A stretch of 64,000 nucleotides of DNA from Reticulascus tulasneorum (lineage: Eukaryota; Ascomycota; Sordariomycetes; Glomerellales; Reticulascaceae): assembly GCA_001557505.1 (NCBI GenBank), contig LSAX01000005.1:3162001-3226000 (forward strand), given 5' to 3'. The notes beneath the pieces were generated by a model, which worked only from the letters and a program-made list of their open reading frames with translations, was not told where the DNA came from and searched no databases. Within the stretch, counting starts at the first letter, position 1; each line of letters begins with the position of its first letter. Position numbers and translations under genes: made by a program. Below are positions 10,063 through 21,918 of this stretch, piece after piece.

Positions 10063-11292
10063 TTAGGCGGTGGTGATTGCCATACCACCGGGAAGCTCGG
10101 GAAGCCCTGTACATACTGTCAGTATCTGCCACGGAGAGCATCAGGATATGAAACGCACAGCCGTCAATCTCCTCCTTGACCGTGGGGTTCACGGTGCATT
10201 TGTTGCCGGTGGGAATGTTTTGAGACTTGAGCGTTGAGCAGCCAACGTTGCAGTTCCCGTCCATCGCACGCTGCAATGCGTCGCCCTTCCAGCCGAAGAC
10301 GTAATCGCCGTGCGTCCCATAGCCAGTGGCGTCACCGTTGCTCCAAACGAACGGCTGGGACCCATCTTCTGGCCAGAGCGACTTGTCGTTGAACTTTCGG
10401 GTATCCCATATGACCTCGAAGAAGAGCTGGGGAATCTTGACAGGATGACTGGCGGGGCATGGCCCGTTATTCTCAAATGTTCCGCTGGCCGGATACGACA
10501 CATGGGCCATATGGTCCGGGCTGTCGAGGTTCTTTCCATCCCAACATCTAATACCGTTACTGCTGGGCCTCAATACTAACCGTTAACGGAACTAACTTAC
10601 GTCGGAAAGCGAACGTTGGACATGATGCCCTGCGCGCAAGGAGCGGTGGGAAGGTTCTTGGTCTCCCCTGACCGCGTGCCCCTCGTCGCTAGGCAGGTGT
10701 AAGTCAGTTGACGGAACTCTCCTGCACGCTCCTTAGTTCGCGACATCGCATCCCCCACGAGCATGCGGAAACCCTAGTGAAACCGTTAGACCACACCACA
10801 TCTACTCAGGGTCAGGATTAGTCTCATACCGGCTTGAAAGCAGTGACCTTATCCCGGCTAGTATAATAGACAGTCATGCCGCCTGTAGCTTGTTCAAATC
10901 CTTGGTTTCCAACCTGAGGAACCCGAATGAGCGACCCATTTCTTGCACGAAAGAAGAGAACCGCGGTCCAATAGTTGGACAGGTCCTCACTGAACGTGCA
11001 GGTCGTGCAGCTCGCAATACTAGGAATGTCGCTCTGGGGATCCATCGTTACGTTGAACGCGTTCTACATGCATGTTAGCCGCAATCGCGAGCACTAAGCC
11101 AAAGGGGCTATGCAATACTCCTCCGACAATCTGGTGTAGATGTGGCGATTGCGAAATACCAGGGTTAACCAGAGGATCGAGGCGTTCGGTGACCAGTTGC
11201 GAGCAGGAGAAGCGAAGTACAGACGCCCCGCGAACCATTACGACCCGCGCCGCCAGCGCAGCAACGCCGAAGCTGATCGTGTTCAGATGCAT
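10063..11292 (-). CDS. Secreted DUF1996-domain protein (paralogue A), five exons
   Basis: Exons in order of translation: 11292-11119, 11063-10830, 10773-10601, 10547-10159 and 10115-10063. They total 1,023 bp or 340 residues, and every junction keeps frame. Introns are 43-56 bp with CTAAC or CTGAC branch points. The start chosen (MHLNTIS..) gives a signal peptide ending near VRGAS. The mature part follows the DUF1996 pattern: RFSCSQLVTERLDPLVNPG, PHLHQIVGGNAFN, CTTCTFSEDLSNYWTA, GGMTVYY, CWDGKNLDSPDH, YGTHGDYVFGWKGD and a C-terminal LPELPGG. This is a fungal extracellular or wall-associated domain with conserved Cys and Trp; its biochemical role is not established. A longer in-frame start at 11376 lacks a good signal sequence. 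A paralogue with fewer introns lies at 18.4 kb. Confidence 0.9.
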
Positions 11293-11950
11293 ATTTCGTC
11301 CTGCACCGACCTGCAGAGGAAACAGTTGGATGATGCATGGAGCTCGGCCACTCCAACGAGATCGGACGGCGCCCATTTAAACGCTTCTGACAATCCCATA
11401 GCTGTCCATTACTAGAGCGACGAGAGGTAACTGCCGTCGGTTAATTTACTCTCATCCCATGGTGGAAACAATCATTGCGTTCCTGCCAATCAGGCTGCAC
11501 GGAGTAAAAACCCCAAATTGTTCTATTAGCCTAGATGTTGTGGTTTTCTGGGGTGCATGGTGTGCCTATCACATTTTTCTTCCGTTGGCCGATTCTGTCA
11601 CTCAAAGCGTGCCGTGGACCCGGTTGGTGGCGTCGGCATCTGTACAAGAAAGAAGAATCTACAGATCTACATAGTGGCAGGATTTCTCGAGCGCCAAGTA
11701 TGCTGCAGAGAAAAGCAAACTCGTCATCTAGAGACGCATAGCGGCTACGCTAACCGTGGGAATAATCACTGATGCATGCACCTGTAAACGGCGCCTCCTC
11801 AACCTAAGGTACGTATAATATGTTTGTCGTGCCAAAAGTTCTATGAATTGCATCAGGGATATAAATTACCATACGCATATCTTGCGGAATCCGTCTTTCC
11901 CCTTTGTTACTGCTCCAGTGTCCAATCTCACAGCAGTTCTAGCTGAGCCT
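11293..11950. other. Intergenic spacer
   Basis: 5' flank of the DUF1996 gene and 3' flank of the Zn2Cys6 gene, both on the minus strand. No coding signal beyond short chance frames. Confidence 0.55.
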
Positions 11951-13676
11951 TTAAAGCGGCATTGTGACGCTTGTCGTGTGTAGTATCCCATCCGCATCTG
12001 GGACGATCTTGATATACTCGAGAGTCATAGTGCGCTGCTCTACATCCCACGAGCCATCAGTCCACACCCACCGCTTTTCGGGCGGCACCTCGCAGTCCCC
12101 GTCCACGCCTCCCTGCTCCAGTTTCATTATAGCTCTTGTTCCGTTTGCAACGCTCTTGCCGTCCCATAACCCTTCGCGCCAAGGATACGACTCGGCCAAC
12201 TCAAGCGCCTGTCTTCGTACCGCAGACACGCGGCATTTGCCCGACACGAAGCTCAAAACTGGAAGGATTCCCAGGTGGTCACAGAAACGCGGTTCGTTGT
12301 TTCTATCGATCGAGTACATGGCTTGCAATGCCGCAATTTCTCCCACAAGATTCGTAAACTGGAGCTCCATGGCATCGTAAAAGGTCTCATACGGGTCCAG
12401 ACACCCGCTTGTCATGATCATGCACGCGGTGCTATGAATTCGTAAGAAGACAAGCTTGCGATAATAGTCAGCATCGTATATTGTTCGTGTTGACTCTCTG
12501 AGACGTTCAAGCTTATTGTTGAACTGTGTGAGAGCCCAGAGAAGCTTGTTTTGCTCCTCAATGGCTGCATCTTCACTATCGAAGGGATTGGGTGAGTATC
12601 GGCAAATTTTGATTTGCATGGCCTTTTGCGCAAATTGCCCTACGAGAGGAAGAAGGTAGTTCAAATGTTCCTGGCAGTTTTCAAGAGTATCAGGGTTGGA
12701 GAGCTCGATCTCTTCCGGCTTAAGCCTCACAAGGAATTTTCCGTTGCGCGAAGGCAGGTATGTAGTTGTCGCCGAGTACCTCGCAGCAATGTGCAGCATC
12801 TCCTGGACGCAATCGTCCCCAGGCTTGCCTTGCAGTGCAAGTCTCAAGGTTGGAGCGGAGCCAGGGACGTCTGAACTGACTAAGTGAAATGATGCTGAGA
12901 TAACTTTGACGGTACACGCCCGGAGTCCAGAGCTTATCAGAGACACCGTGGCGTGGTAGTTGCCCTGAATTGCCTCGAACGCAACCAGGAGCAAGGTTAC
13001 CATCATGGCTGCTCTTGGATCAAAATTTCCGGAGCTGAGATCGCGCTGGAATAGAGCAAGAGACGTGACGTGGTGCTTTAATGCCAAGTTACGATCTGCA
13101 TTGTTGGAGAGGTCGGGCCAGGCCGGGTGCGGCGTGGAGTGTTGGCGTGGATTGTCCCCAGTCTCCGCCGTTCGTTTGCTTCCCGACATTATAGCCTTTC
13201 CCAGAGCGCCCAGGCTGAGGACTGAATGACGTACACAGTCATTGGTCATGGCTTCCATCATGATATATCTGGTCCAGAATGCCGAGTCGAAGTAGGGTGT
13301 CATATCTTCCAGCAGCTTATACCGGTAAGTGTCAAAGCACCAGCTATCTCCCTCACTAAGTTTGAAAGGTAGCGGTGACAACGAAGTTGGAAGATGGAGC
13401 TGAGGCTCGGGAAGGGTGATATGGTCCGGGGTGGTGGAGTGCGCAGGAAGCAACATCCTTGCCGACTTGGTCGAGGCCAGGTCGGCGTATCCTTCGCACT
13501 GGCTGCCGTGGTTTCGACATCTCAAACACGTCGGCTTCCCCTCGTCACACTTGACGTGCCTGATTTTGCAGGTAATACACCCAGTACGCACTTTGACGTT
13601 CTTCACCCGCTTTCGGATGGGCAGGCGAGTTTTGTGTCCCTCGGATGCATCCGGTGGGGATTGCCCCCGCGAGCTC

Positions 13677-13678
<2 letters not shown>
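11951..13678 (-). CDS. Zn2Cys6 (GAL4-type) transcription factor
   Basis: A 575-residue single-exon protein. After a basic leader (RLPIRKRVKNVKVR) comes a binuclear zinc cluster with spacing C-x2-C-x6-C-x6-C-x2-C-x6-C: CITCKIRHVKC, DEGKPTC, LRC, RNHGSQC, at about residues 35-61. The remaining 500 residues look like the alpha-helical fungal transcription-factor regulatory region (segments such as SWCFDTYRYKLLEDMTPYF and NYHATVSLISSGLRACT). It should act in the nucleus on CGG-type half sites. I chose the ATG at 13678 because the only upstream in-frame initiators are non-ATG. A (GAT)10 microsatellite abuts this start on its 5' side. It lies between two DUF1996 genes; regulation of them is possible but unproven. 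Confidence 0.9.

Positions 13679-13708
<30 letters not shown>
13679..13708. repeat. (GAT)10 microsatellite immediately 5' of the regulator start codon
   Basis: Ten perfect GAT units; on the coding (minus) strand they read (ATC)10 and run directly into the ATG of the Zn2Cys6 gene. As a 5'-UTR element it ends at position -1. It would encode ten isoleucines only if translation began upstream at a non-ATG codon. Confidence 0.95.
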
Positions 13709-13711
<3 letters not shown>

Positions 13712-16700
13712 ATTACCAACAGCGCCGGTTTCAAGGCAGACTGAGCGCCCCGTTTTGGTTGTCAATTTCCATTGTCAGTCGAGCCTCTCCTTATACTTCC
13801 CCCGAGCCCCTGTCTCCCGGCTCACCATTCAGCCCCAAAGCAGTAAAGCTGCCGTCGCAGCTTACCCATGCAGCCCTAAGAAGCCAAGTCATGGTCCTGG
13901 AGTACCCCGCTGTCCTTGGCGGGCGTTTTAGTCAGGACCTGGAATTAGAAACTTATCAGTGCTTGCTGCCACGACCCAACCCTGATTCGCCCGCCCGTTC
14001 GAACTAGTGACGCGAACAGCTCCTTCGACCTCCATTTGCCGTGTTCTGTTGAATCCGGTAATTATTCGCAATCCGCGGGACTACCCCTTAGCCCCTGCCC
14101 GGAGTCACCGTCACCGTCACCGCGCAGCGAGCGAACGGATACGACCCTGCTGGCAAGCAACAGCCCGCCGGCCATGTCCTGGGCATCGCTGCGATGTGCG
14201 CAATCCTACTCTTTACTTTGTCATTATCCCACCCTTCTCCTTTCCTTTTTGAGAAGATTGGCAAGCATGTTCTCGGATGCCTCCACTTTTCTGCCCCCAG
14301 AGCGGCAGATTGACGCACAACACCTACAACTTTGTCAGCCAAGTTGACCACCTTGCTCGGGCTATCAGCGACTCGTTTAACTGCTCGTTGACTCTCGGAA
14401 TCACTCAATCTCTTGTATTCCCCTCGGGAGGAGTTGATCGGTTAAATTGGCTGCATATGTTTCATGCAGCTAGGAAAGTGGCTGGATAATGCGCAACACG
14501 CGCAGTCTCACCTCGATAATCGTGTCGGTACGCCATCCCATGGCCAGCACATCCACTCCTGTCGAGGCAATTGTCTCCTAGTAGAAAGATTGCGGATTGC
14601 CTTGTTGTTGCAGTAGTGTAGTTGGTGCACTCTACCCGTGGCAGCAATGGAACAGATTGTATGGCCTTCTCCCCTAAGTCCTGTGTACAGATCCTCGCTA
14701 TTCGTCTCTGTCGAGGTCTAAGATTCTTTGCCTGCGACAACATTAGCTCTTGCCCGGAGCGGGTGTTGGGGTGTTGTCGAAGTGCGTGGCGGCGTTCTTG
14801 CCTAGTCTAAGATGGTCGAGATTACCATCAGCATCATGGGCAATGCTATGAATCAGGAAGCCTCACTGGTGATGGAACCCATTGCTGCCCTGCTGTAGTC
14901 GACGAATGACCATATACTAAAGACCGTCGAAAGGCCACCAAGACTTGATAGGGATCATCTTCATGATCTCCGCCACTGACGAAGTAGTCTTCCGTTGTAT
15001 GCACTCTGCGAGTCTTGATTTTGGGTTGCAGAACATAGGGCTAGGTTCTCATTGTCGTCGAACTCTAGAGAGATATATTTGGCAGCAAGAAATAGGCTAC
15101 AGTCGTGGGCTGTGAACAAAAACGATCAGTTCGTCGGGAAATGGGCTGGAACAGAAAGCAGAAACGCAAAGCACGGTAGCCTGATGTTATAGCCCTAGCA
15201 GTCGACGGGTGACTCGGATTGGGGACCTTAAGTATTATTGCGTCTGTCGTCAACTTTGGAACAAACCTTGGGTCACTGTCGTGCGAAATTCTAAAGCATT
15301 TGAAGGGATGGCTAGTATTTGTGGTCCTTTGAGACCGACAAGTCGTCCCATGCTATTCGTTTCACTTCATTGTTGTCCTACTAGATGAATAGGCGGGACA
15401 TTATTAGGCCACCAGACGCGGTGGGCACATAATTGGCCCACCTTCCGAAAGTACGAGAGACGGGGAGAAACAGTGCATCCGTTGGCGCATGCTCGTAGCA
15501 CCTCAGAATACCTCGGAGTTCTAACCATTGCAAACTATCCATACGATAGCTCGGCTGTTTAGAAGAATAGCGAAGTTGCCTGATACTAGTAGACAGAGCA
15601 AAGCGTAGTCCCGCTAGATCGAAGTTGCGATCCCGCCGATCGGGGGTGTTCGGCTTACTGTGTTAATAGACCAGCGATTATCCTCTGACAAGCACATCGG
15701 TTCTGTAAATGAGAGTCATTACGCAGCTACCGTGCAAGATCCGATCCCAGTGATAGAGATAGAGTACTCCTTGGTAGTATAAAATCATTTAGCTCCATCA
15801 CTTACACTCGGCTTTGCCATGCTTTGCTCCAAATCCAGATCCTTTATCAAAACTGATCTGATTTTAGCGTGCGCTCAAGCGACGGGGATGATGCTCTCCA
15901 AGTCAGACCCTTTCTTCTTCCTGTTCTACCCAAATTACGCGCTATACTCTGATTTACATCCTTGGAATGCATTTTATCTACCAGTCATGGTATCGATGTG
16001 AGATCCGACAACATTCACTTCCTCACGCCTCACACCAAACCAAAATGAGTATATGCTGCTGTTTTGGCAATGGGCTAGATATGGTTACCTAGGTATGAAT
16101 GGGAGGTATTCTTGCCTTGCACGAGCCAACAGGTTTAGCAGCCTCCCTCCGGAGGACACGGCTTCTTCCGGCTGTGCACCACGACGTTTGCATGCGATTC
16201 GATCACTTAATCTGTACGTAGACCAACAATGCATCCTTGCCCATATTGGACGCGCTGCCCAGTACACACAGCCCTAGTTTGGACTTGGTGTTCCCATTGC
16301 GGGAACGGCCTGACCACGGAGCAACGACCCCTGTACAGCGTCTTCCGTAATTTGAGCTGGTATGGAGACGCCCCGTGTGATCGAAAGATTTAGTACAGAT
16401 GACGCTTCCCAGTCGGAATCCCTCATCGGACAAATAAGCAGATGGTGGCTGTCTGCTGACCAAGCTGTTAAAGCTCGTGTGGACAATAGACCTCGTCTTT
16501 TGGTTCTCCTTAAGCCACTGTATGCGTGAGGTACATGGGCCCGGCATCAGAATGCGAGCTAAATCCTCGGTGGCGTCGACCGTGCGCGAGCGCAGATGAT
16601 TGGCTGAATTTCCGAGCAAGACTCTTGGCAGCTCGCTGACAAGCAAGGGGGGCTGTCTGATTCCGTAATGCTGGAGTGGCCGACGTTGAGTCCACCAGGG

Positions 16701-18371
16701 ATGCCCTCAGAAATGACCGCAATTTGATCTATGTAGTGTTGCTGCTTACTGTCGGGTGATCGCAATTAGGATGTGTCGAGCTGTTCACCCTCATGCGGGT
16801 GACAAAAAAACATGAACCCCTTACCACATGAGTCTATGTACCTATTCAAACATTCGCGGCTTTCAACGAAGACACCGACGACTAATATAATTCCAACTCA
16901 TATGAAAATGTTACCTAAAAGCTCCTAAGAAGTCACCTTTGGTTCTACTTATTTGAATTTATTATATATTCTTTTTTATGGTGTTTTTCCAGTATGAAGT
17001 TGGTACAGTTTTAGGGTTCGCATTTTCTTGTTGACCGCGTGACACTTCACAACTCTTAGAAGTGTTTATACTGAGCTGCACTAGTCATGAGAGTCTATGG
17101 CAATGCTAAAAATTTGTTTCTACTATAAGATGTATCAGAAATTGTGCACTGAAGCGTCCCTGGGGGTACTATTCTCCTTGTCATTCTGCTAATTAGCAAG
17201 GGGGAGAACTCGGAGGACAAAAGTTCTCATCGTCGACATTTGGAACCCCGAGTTAGGGAACGCATCAAATGGTATTACCAGAAATGCCATAGAAGTAATG
17301 CAGCTGAGTCTAGAGCTCGTAGCTGGCAATCAGGTCCTGGAAGACGATCAAATCGGATTATAACAAAGAGTCCTAGTGGCTCAATACCTATGTTAACACG
17401 TTCTGTGGCGAATCTCAAGGGCTACAACTCTGATAGAGTCTTGTGTCATCCTCATCGAAAAGGCTCCATCTCCATTGAGCCGTCTGTTAGCAGGTTCCAC
17501 GGCCTCAATATGTCTCTTCCGGCAAACAGATCGTAGTTATCCCAGCTGATTACAAATATGACCCTATCGTAGGCATGAAGTTTTACGGCGTTGTGGTTTC
17601 CTACTACTTACAGCTATGCCAAACTCTCTAGAATTCTTGACGGATGCGTGCAAATACGTGTTTCACAGAATGAAAACAGCTTATGATAACGTGCCTTCTG
17701 CTGTGGCTCGACTTTTGAACCATTTTCAGTCACATAACCTGGTACAACAAGTGCAATATAGCAGCATACTTGAGACCCTGATTGAAATAGAGTGCCTTGA
17801 CCACCCCGGTCACTGGTCTACGAACACTTATATGAGCTACTAAAACTGCGGCTGTAACGATTCACACGTTCTCATGCGAGGTCTTCGATTCCAGACCATG
17901 CTCCATCACGATTTGATTGCTTTAGCGATGGATTTTTGCCATTTCTCGCGCTTTGACTAATTATGATTTTGATTGTAAGATAGGAATATTATAGTATGAT
18001 GATGTGGCCTTTTGCTTTCGGCAGTCCCATTCGCTCTTGTTATACTTTGCCTCAATTCCACCTTAATATATTGCTGGGAGGGAATAGCCGCGATCATATC
18101 CCCTCATTTGCGAAATTGTCGCCTAGAGGCGATAAGATCGACGGCAACAAACTTTTGAGTAAATGAAACAAATTATCCTAGTGCCGCTTCTTTCGGCAAA
18201 TGAAAGCTGCGAGCGCTCACAGTATATATAGTGATTTGGATTTCACGACATTTGAGGAGCGCAGCTCCGCACCTATCACTTACTTCGACATCTTTGTCTT
18301 ATGTCCCGAGGCTACCAGGAGCCGATTGCATAAGCACCTCCAAGAAATTCTCGATAGAGTCACATATCAAG
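13709..18371. other. 4.7 kb gene-poor region
   Basis: No gene could be assembled on either strand. Frames at 15819-16001 (+) and 16203-16646 (-) lack family motifs and splice support. Two AT-rich stretches occur near 16.8-17.1 kb and 17.9-18.2 kb. I saw no inverted repeats, LTRs or clear tRNA. The left end is the 5' region of the minus-strand regulator and the right end is the promoter of the plus-strand DUF1996 gene. Confidence 0.45.
18223..18230 (+). promoter_or_regulatory. Putative TATA box of DUF1996 paralogue B
   Basis: The sequence TATATATA lies 142 bp upstream of the ATG at 18372, a reasonable distance for a filamentous-fungal core promoter with a short leader. Assigned from position and sequence only. 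Confidence 0.4.
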
Positions 18372-19497
18372 ATGAAGTGGTATACTCTCCTGCTTCAAGC
18401 TGGGCTATCCCGAGCTGCCCTCCGATTCGGGTGCTCAACTGTATCTATCCAACGCCTAGATCCACTCGTCGAACCTGGGCGCGTTCCTTCGGCCCACGTT
18501 CATCAGATTGTGGGTGGCAATGCTTTCAAAGAGAAAATGGAGGGAGATATAGGCGAGCAGGGTAGTTGCACAACTTGCGTTTACACAGAGGACTTTTCCA
18601 ACTATTGGACGGCGGTGATGTACTTCAGGCATGAGAACGGCTCTTACAAGCGGGTGCCGCAGTATCCAAATGCTCAGCTTGGAACTGAGGGCCGCAACGC
18701 GCCTGACATCAATGGTGGGATGACAATCTATTACACTCAGAAAAGCTTCAGTTCCAACGGTGACCAACATATCACCGCTTTCAAACCTGTACGTGGACAT
18801 CTTGATTGCATACTAGCCCGAAGCCATCCCGCTTCGCCAAGACTAGCATACACTGACTCACCCCTAGGGCTTCCGAATGACCGTCGGCAATCCCACAACG
18901 GATACCCTTGCTGCCGCAAGAGAGAACCGAGGCCTTCGATACACCTGCCTGCAAACAGTCCTGACCAGGGGTAGCGAGACTCCAGACTTCCCCAGCAAAC
19001 CTTGCCCCGCGGGTATCATGGCCATTCACCACTTCCCAACCTGCTGGGACGGCAAGAATCTTGATAGCCCCGATCACCAGTCTCACATGTACAGCACCAC
19101 CAGAGGAGGGTTTGCCGAAGCAGGTCCTTGTCCTGATTCCCATCCAGTCCGCGTGCCGCAACTCGCATACGAGACGATGTGGAATACAACTGTGTTCCAG
19201 GATATGTGGCCGAAAGATGGATCGAATCCGTTTGTTTGGTCATATATGGACAGCCAGGGGTACGGAACTCACGCGGATTATGTCTTTGGATGGAAAGGAG
19301 ATTCCCTGCAACGGGCCATGGATGATTCTTGCATGTTCCATGCGTGCGGGAGTCCGGGAGTGCAGGGAATCCTGAAGACTCAGTCCGTTGCTGATATGAA
19401 TAAGTGCGCGGTGAAGGATCTTGTTGCGGAGGAGACTGAGGGTTGGCTTTCAGAGCTTCCAGGGAAGGCGATGGAGAAAAGGCATTTTACGGCATGA
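18372..19497 (+). CDS. Secreted DUF1996-domain protein (paralogue B), two exons
   Basis: Exons 18372-18788 and 18868-19497 give 348 residues; the 79-bp intron has a GTACGT donor and a CTAG acceptor. The start gives a short signal peptide (MKWYTLLLQAGLSRA). The domain signature matches paralogue A block by block: RLDPLVEPG, VHQIVGGNAFK, CTTCVYTEDFSNYWTA, GGMTIYY, ITAFKP/GFRM, CWDGKNLDSPDH, GYGTHADYVFGWKGDSLQRAMD and a terminal LSELPG. The single intron sits after FKP in phase 0, exactly where paralogue A has its second intron; the other three introns of A are absent. This implies intron loss here or gain in A. Function is unknown beyond a likely cell-surface or secreted role. Confidence 0.9.
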
Positions 19498-20351
19498 TTC
19501 TGAGATGGGAAAAGGTTCAACGAATTAAAGTGCGAAATACCCTCCGCATTCCGCAGGGCATGTGTTGGCCAACTGATCCGACTAATGGTGACTAAACAGC
19601 TGAGATCTCACAGCTGATGTAGATTAGAAGAAGGATCCTGTTTCCCCTGAGGTCCAGACCGATTGTGATTGTGAATCTCAGGCGAGTTAAGAAGTGCTCA
19701 ATCTTATCATCCACTTTCCGTGTTCAGGCATTTCGGTCCCGTCTGGATTGTGACATTTGCTTGTAGAGAGCGCCCGATCCATCTCAGTTGCTACTCATCA
19801 TGCACAGCATGGCTCGAGGACAAACACAGTACTCTCGGTAACACTGAATTTTTACCCCCCTTACCCCTTGAAAGACCCTTAACCTATTTAATAGCCTGAT
19901 AGGTAGCAATCACAGGTATTCCCTTTTTACACCATTCTCGATGGCTGGTGGGCCAACGGCTAAACCGCGGGATCATCTCTTCTTCAATTGGTATCTTAGG
20001 TACCTACTTCACGAGAAGAACACCCACACGCTAGCCATTCAGGGGGCGGGGCTACCAGGACGAACTACGCTGTCCTGTTCCCAAGCTTATTTCGCCACTG
20101 AAGCCCATAACCCCGCTTTGTATAACTTTATCACGCAGAACCGCACCTTGCAAACGACGTATCTTGAAAGATCGGACTTCCAACACGCTGAATTTGTTTG
20201 GTCCCCATGTTCTATGTATTATGCCTGCTAGAATGATTGCGGGGAGATGATTCAAGGCACCGAACAGACTGCCAGGCCCTGACAGCGTTCATTCCACCCC
20301 CGCATGTGCAATATTCTGGCAATCCATACATCGACGTCATCGCAAATCAAG
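19498..20351. other. Intergenic spacer
   Basis: 3' flank of DUF1996 paralogue B and 5' flank of the beta-trefoil-like gene. A 96-codon frame at 19941-20231 shows no recognisable domain. Confidence 0.5.
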
Positions 20352-20870
20352 ATGGGCGCCGAGAAGAATCAAGACGATGCAGCTTCAGATACCTCAACGA
20401 CAGGCTTCACTGCTCATACCCCTCCAAACGACTTGACTGTGCTCGATGACGACCCCTACGATGGACTAGACTATGCAGTTCCATGGCATGGCAACACATA
20501 TATGATCATTGAAAGAGCTTCCGGCCTTGCAATCACACTCACCAAAGACGGACTCTCCCTCCAAGGCATCGCGGATGGGCAGGATTCGAGCAACCGCTGG
20601 CTCTGCGTTGACAGAAATGGCTACTTTGGGTTTCACGATCCCAAATCAGGCAAGTACATGGGCCACAACGGCAACTACGGGATGCGTGCTTCGTCTACGA
20701 AGCATGACGATTGGGAATGCTTTACGCCGAGAAGGCATCCCGATGGAGGATATCAGCTGCTGGTGCCGAATTGGTGGAACGCATTACGGGTAGTGGTTGT
20801 CGCCGAGGACGGGAAGAGTCTGGTCACGAGAGACCACGGAACGACTGTGTGGGAGTTTGTGAAATTCTGA
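20352..20870 (+). CDS. Beta-trefoil-like small protein
   Basis: A 172-residue single-exon protein if it starts at MGAEKNQ; an upstream in-frame ATG at 20304 would add 16 residues. The first 45 residues are acidic, Thr-rich and probably disordered. The rest shows three repeat-like blocks with aromatic-Gly turns: YMIIERASGLAITLTKDG / RWLCVDRNGYFGFHDPKSGKYMGHNG / YQLLVPNWWN..VVVVAEDG, ending in a W.FVKF strand. This pattern suits a fascin- or ricin-like beta-trefoil. No signal peptide is seen, so the protein is predicted to be intracellular. Such short proteins are common and uncharacterised in Pezizomycotina. Carbohydrate or actin binding would be guesses. Confidence 0.65.
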   Translation: MGAEKNQDDAASDTSTTGFTAHTPPNDLTVLDDDPYDGLDYAVPWHGNTYMIIERASGLAITLTKDGLSLQGIADGQDSSNRWLCVDRNGYFGFHDPKSGKYMGHNGNYGMRASSTKHDDWECFTPRRHPDGGYQLLVPNWWNALRVVVVAEDGKSLVTRDHGTTVWEFVKF

Positions 20871-21918
20871 GTACGTTGAGACACGTGCCAAGTTGAAGCA
20901 ATGATGTGCTCGGGTTTCTACCCGTGTTTCTCATGTAGGCTCGTTCTTTGCGAGCTGGACCACTCAGTTCTCGCGATGGTCAAACAACATGCAGCGGTTG
21001 ATCGGCTTACGATCTCAAGCCGGCAGAGCTAACCGAAAATGGGGTTCGCAATAAGTTAAAAGTGGGCGAACCAGCAGACTAGCAAGCCCAATTCGCTATC
21101 ATCACAGCATTGATGTATGTATTAGTAAATATGGTACCTATTGCAAAGAAGAAAATGGGAGGAGCTTTGCTTGACTGTCTATGTTTAGTGTAGTGCCATG
21201 CACGTCACGGCTTTAGCGCCGAAATGCAAGCATTTCGGTATCCATTTAGGATATCTCGGTAACGGTTAGGGACTACTAATATGAAATTGTCGCAGAAAGG
21301 CCCCGAAAACCCATCACCATGCAGAGAAGATCATTTTGTCTCTCCGGTTGACTTCGCGGTCCCTGTTCTGGGAAATGACTATGCTGCCTCATTGTCTCCG
21401 TACAATAGTCAAAGCAATATGCTCTTCGCGGAGTGGTTTGGATGCGAAGCCGATGTAACGCAACTACCAATCCATAAGGTAGTACCACGGGAGCCGTGAG
21501 ATGATCCTCGTGTAAGTGCCAACAGTCTCTGGTGGCTCGGGCTTACCCGTTAGGCCGCTGGAACGCAGGTTCTTGGTGAGACGCGATGGAATCCTGGAGA
21601 ATAAATCTAGCGCGCGGACAGAAGGTTTAATAGAACAACGCCACGCATCATCAGCGGGAATCCGATCACCAGTCAGACGTATGTTCCTGGCACGTGCTCT
21701 GAATCAGGTCCCCACGTGCCAAGGCGATTTGTTAGAAGAATTCCAGGGTCCTAAGAGCAGTTTGGCATTCTAATGCATATATATCGTCCATAGGATCTAT
21801 GATCAACTTAAAAAGATATCAAAAGGTTCCCTAAATCTGACCTGTGGACATTTTCATAACTGCTTTGTGTGAGGCTATTACGAGAGTACTTCAGAACCTT
21901 AATCTCTAAGCAGGCACC
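20871..21918. other. Intergenic spacer
   Basis: No gene-like frame on either strand beyond 70-85-codon chance frames. The last 150 bp or so should carry the promoter of the secreted CYTH-like gene. Confidence 0.5.

Noticed and set aside
13679..13765. N-terminal extension of the Zn2Cys6 factor with ten isoleucines
   Set aside because: Requires a TTG start; the ATG at 13678 gives a normal family N-terminus just before the zinc cluster.
16203..16646. 147-codon minus-strand frame in the gene-poor region
   Set aside because: No recognisable motif and several overlapping frames of similar length; treated as chance.
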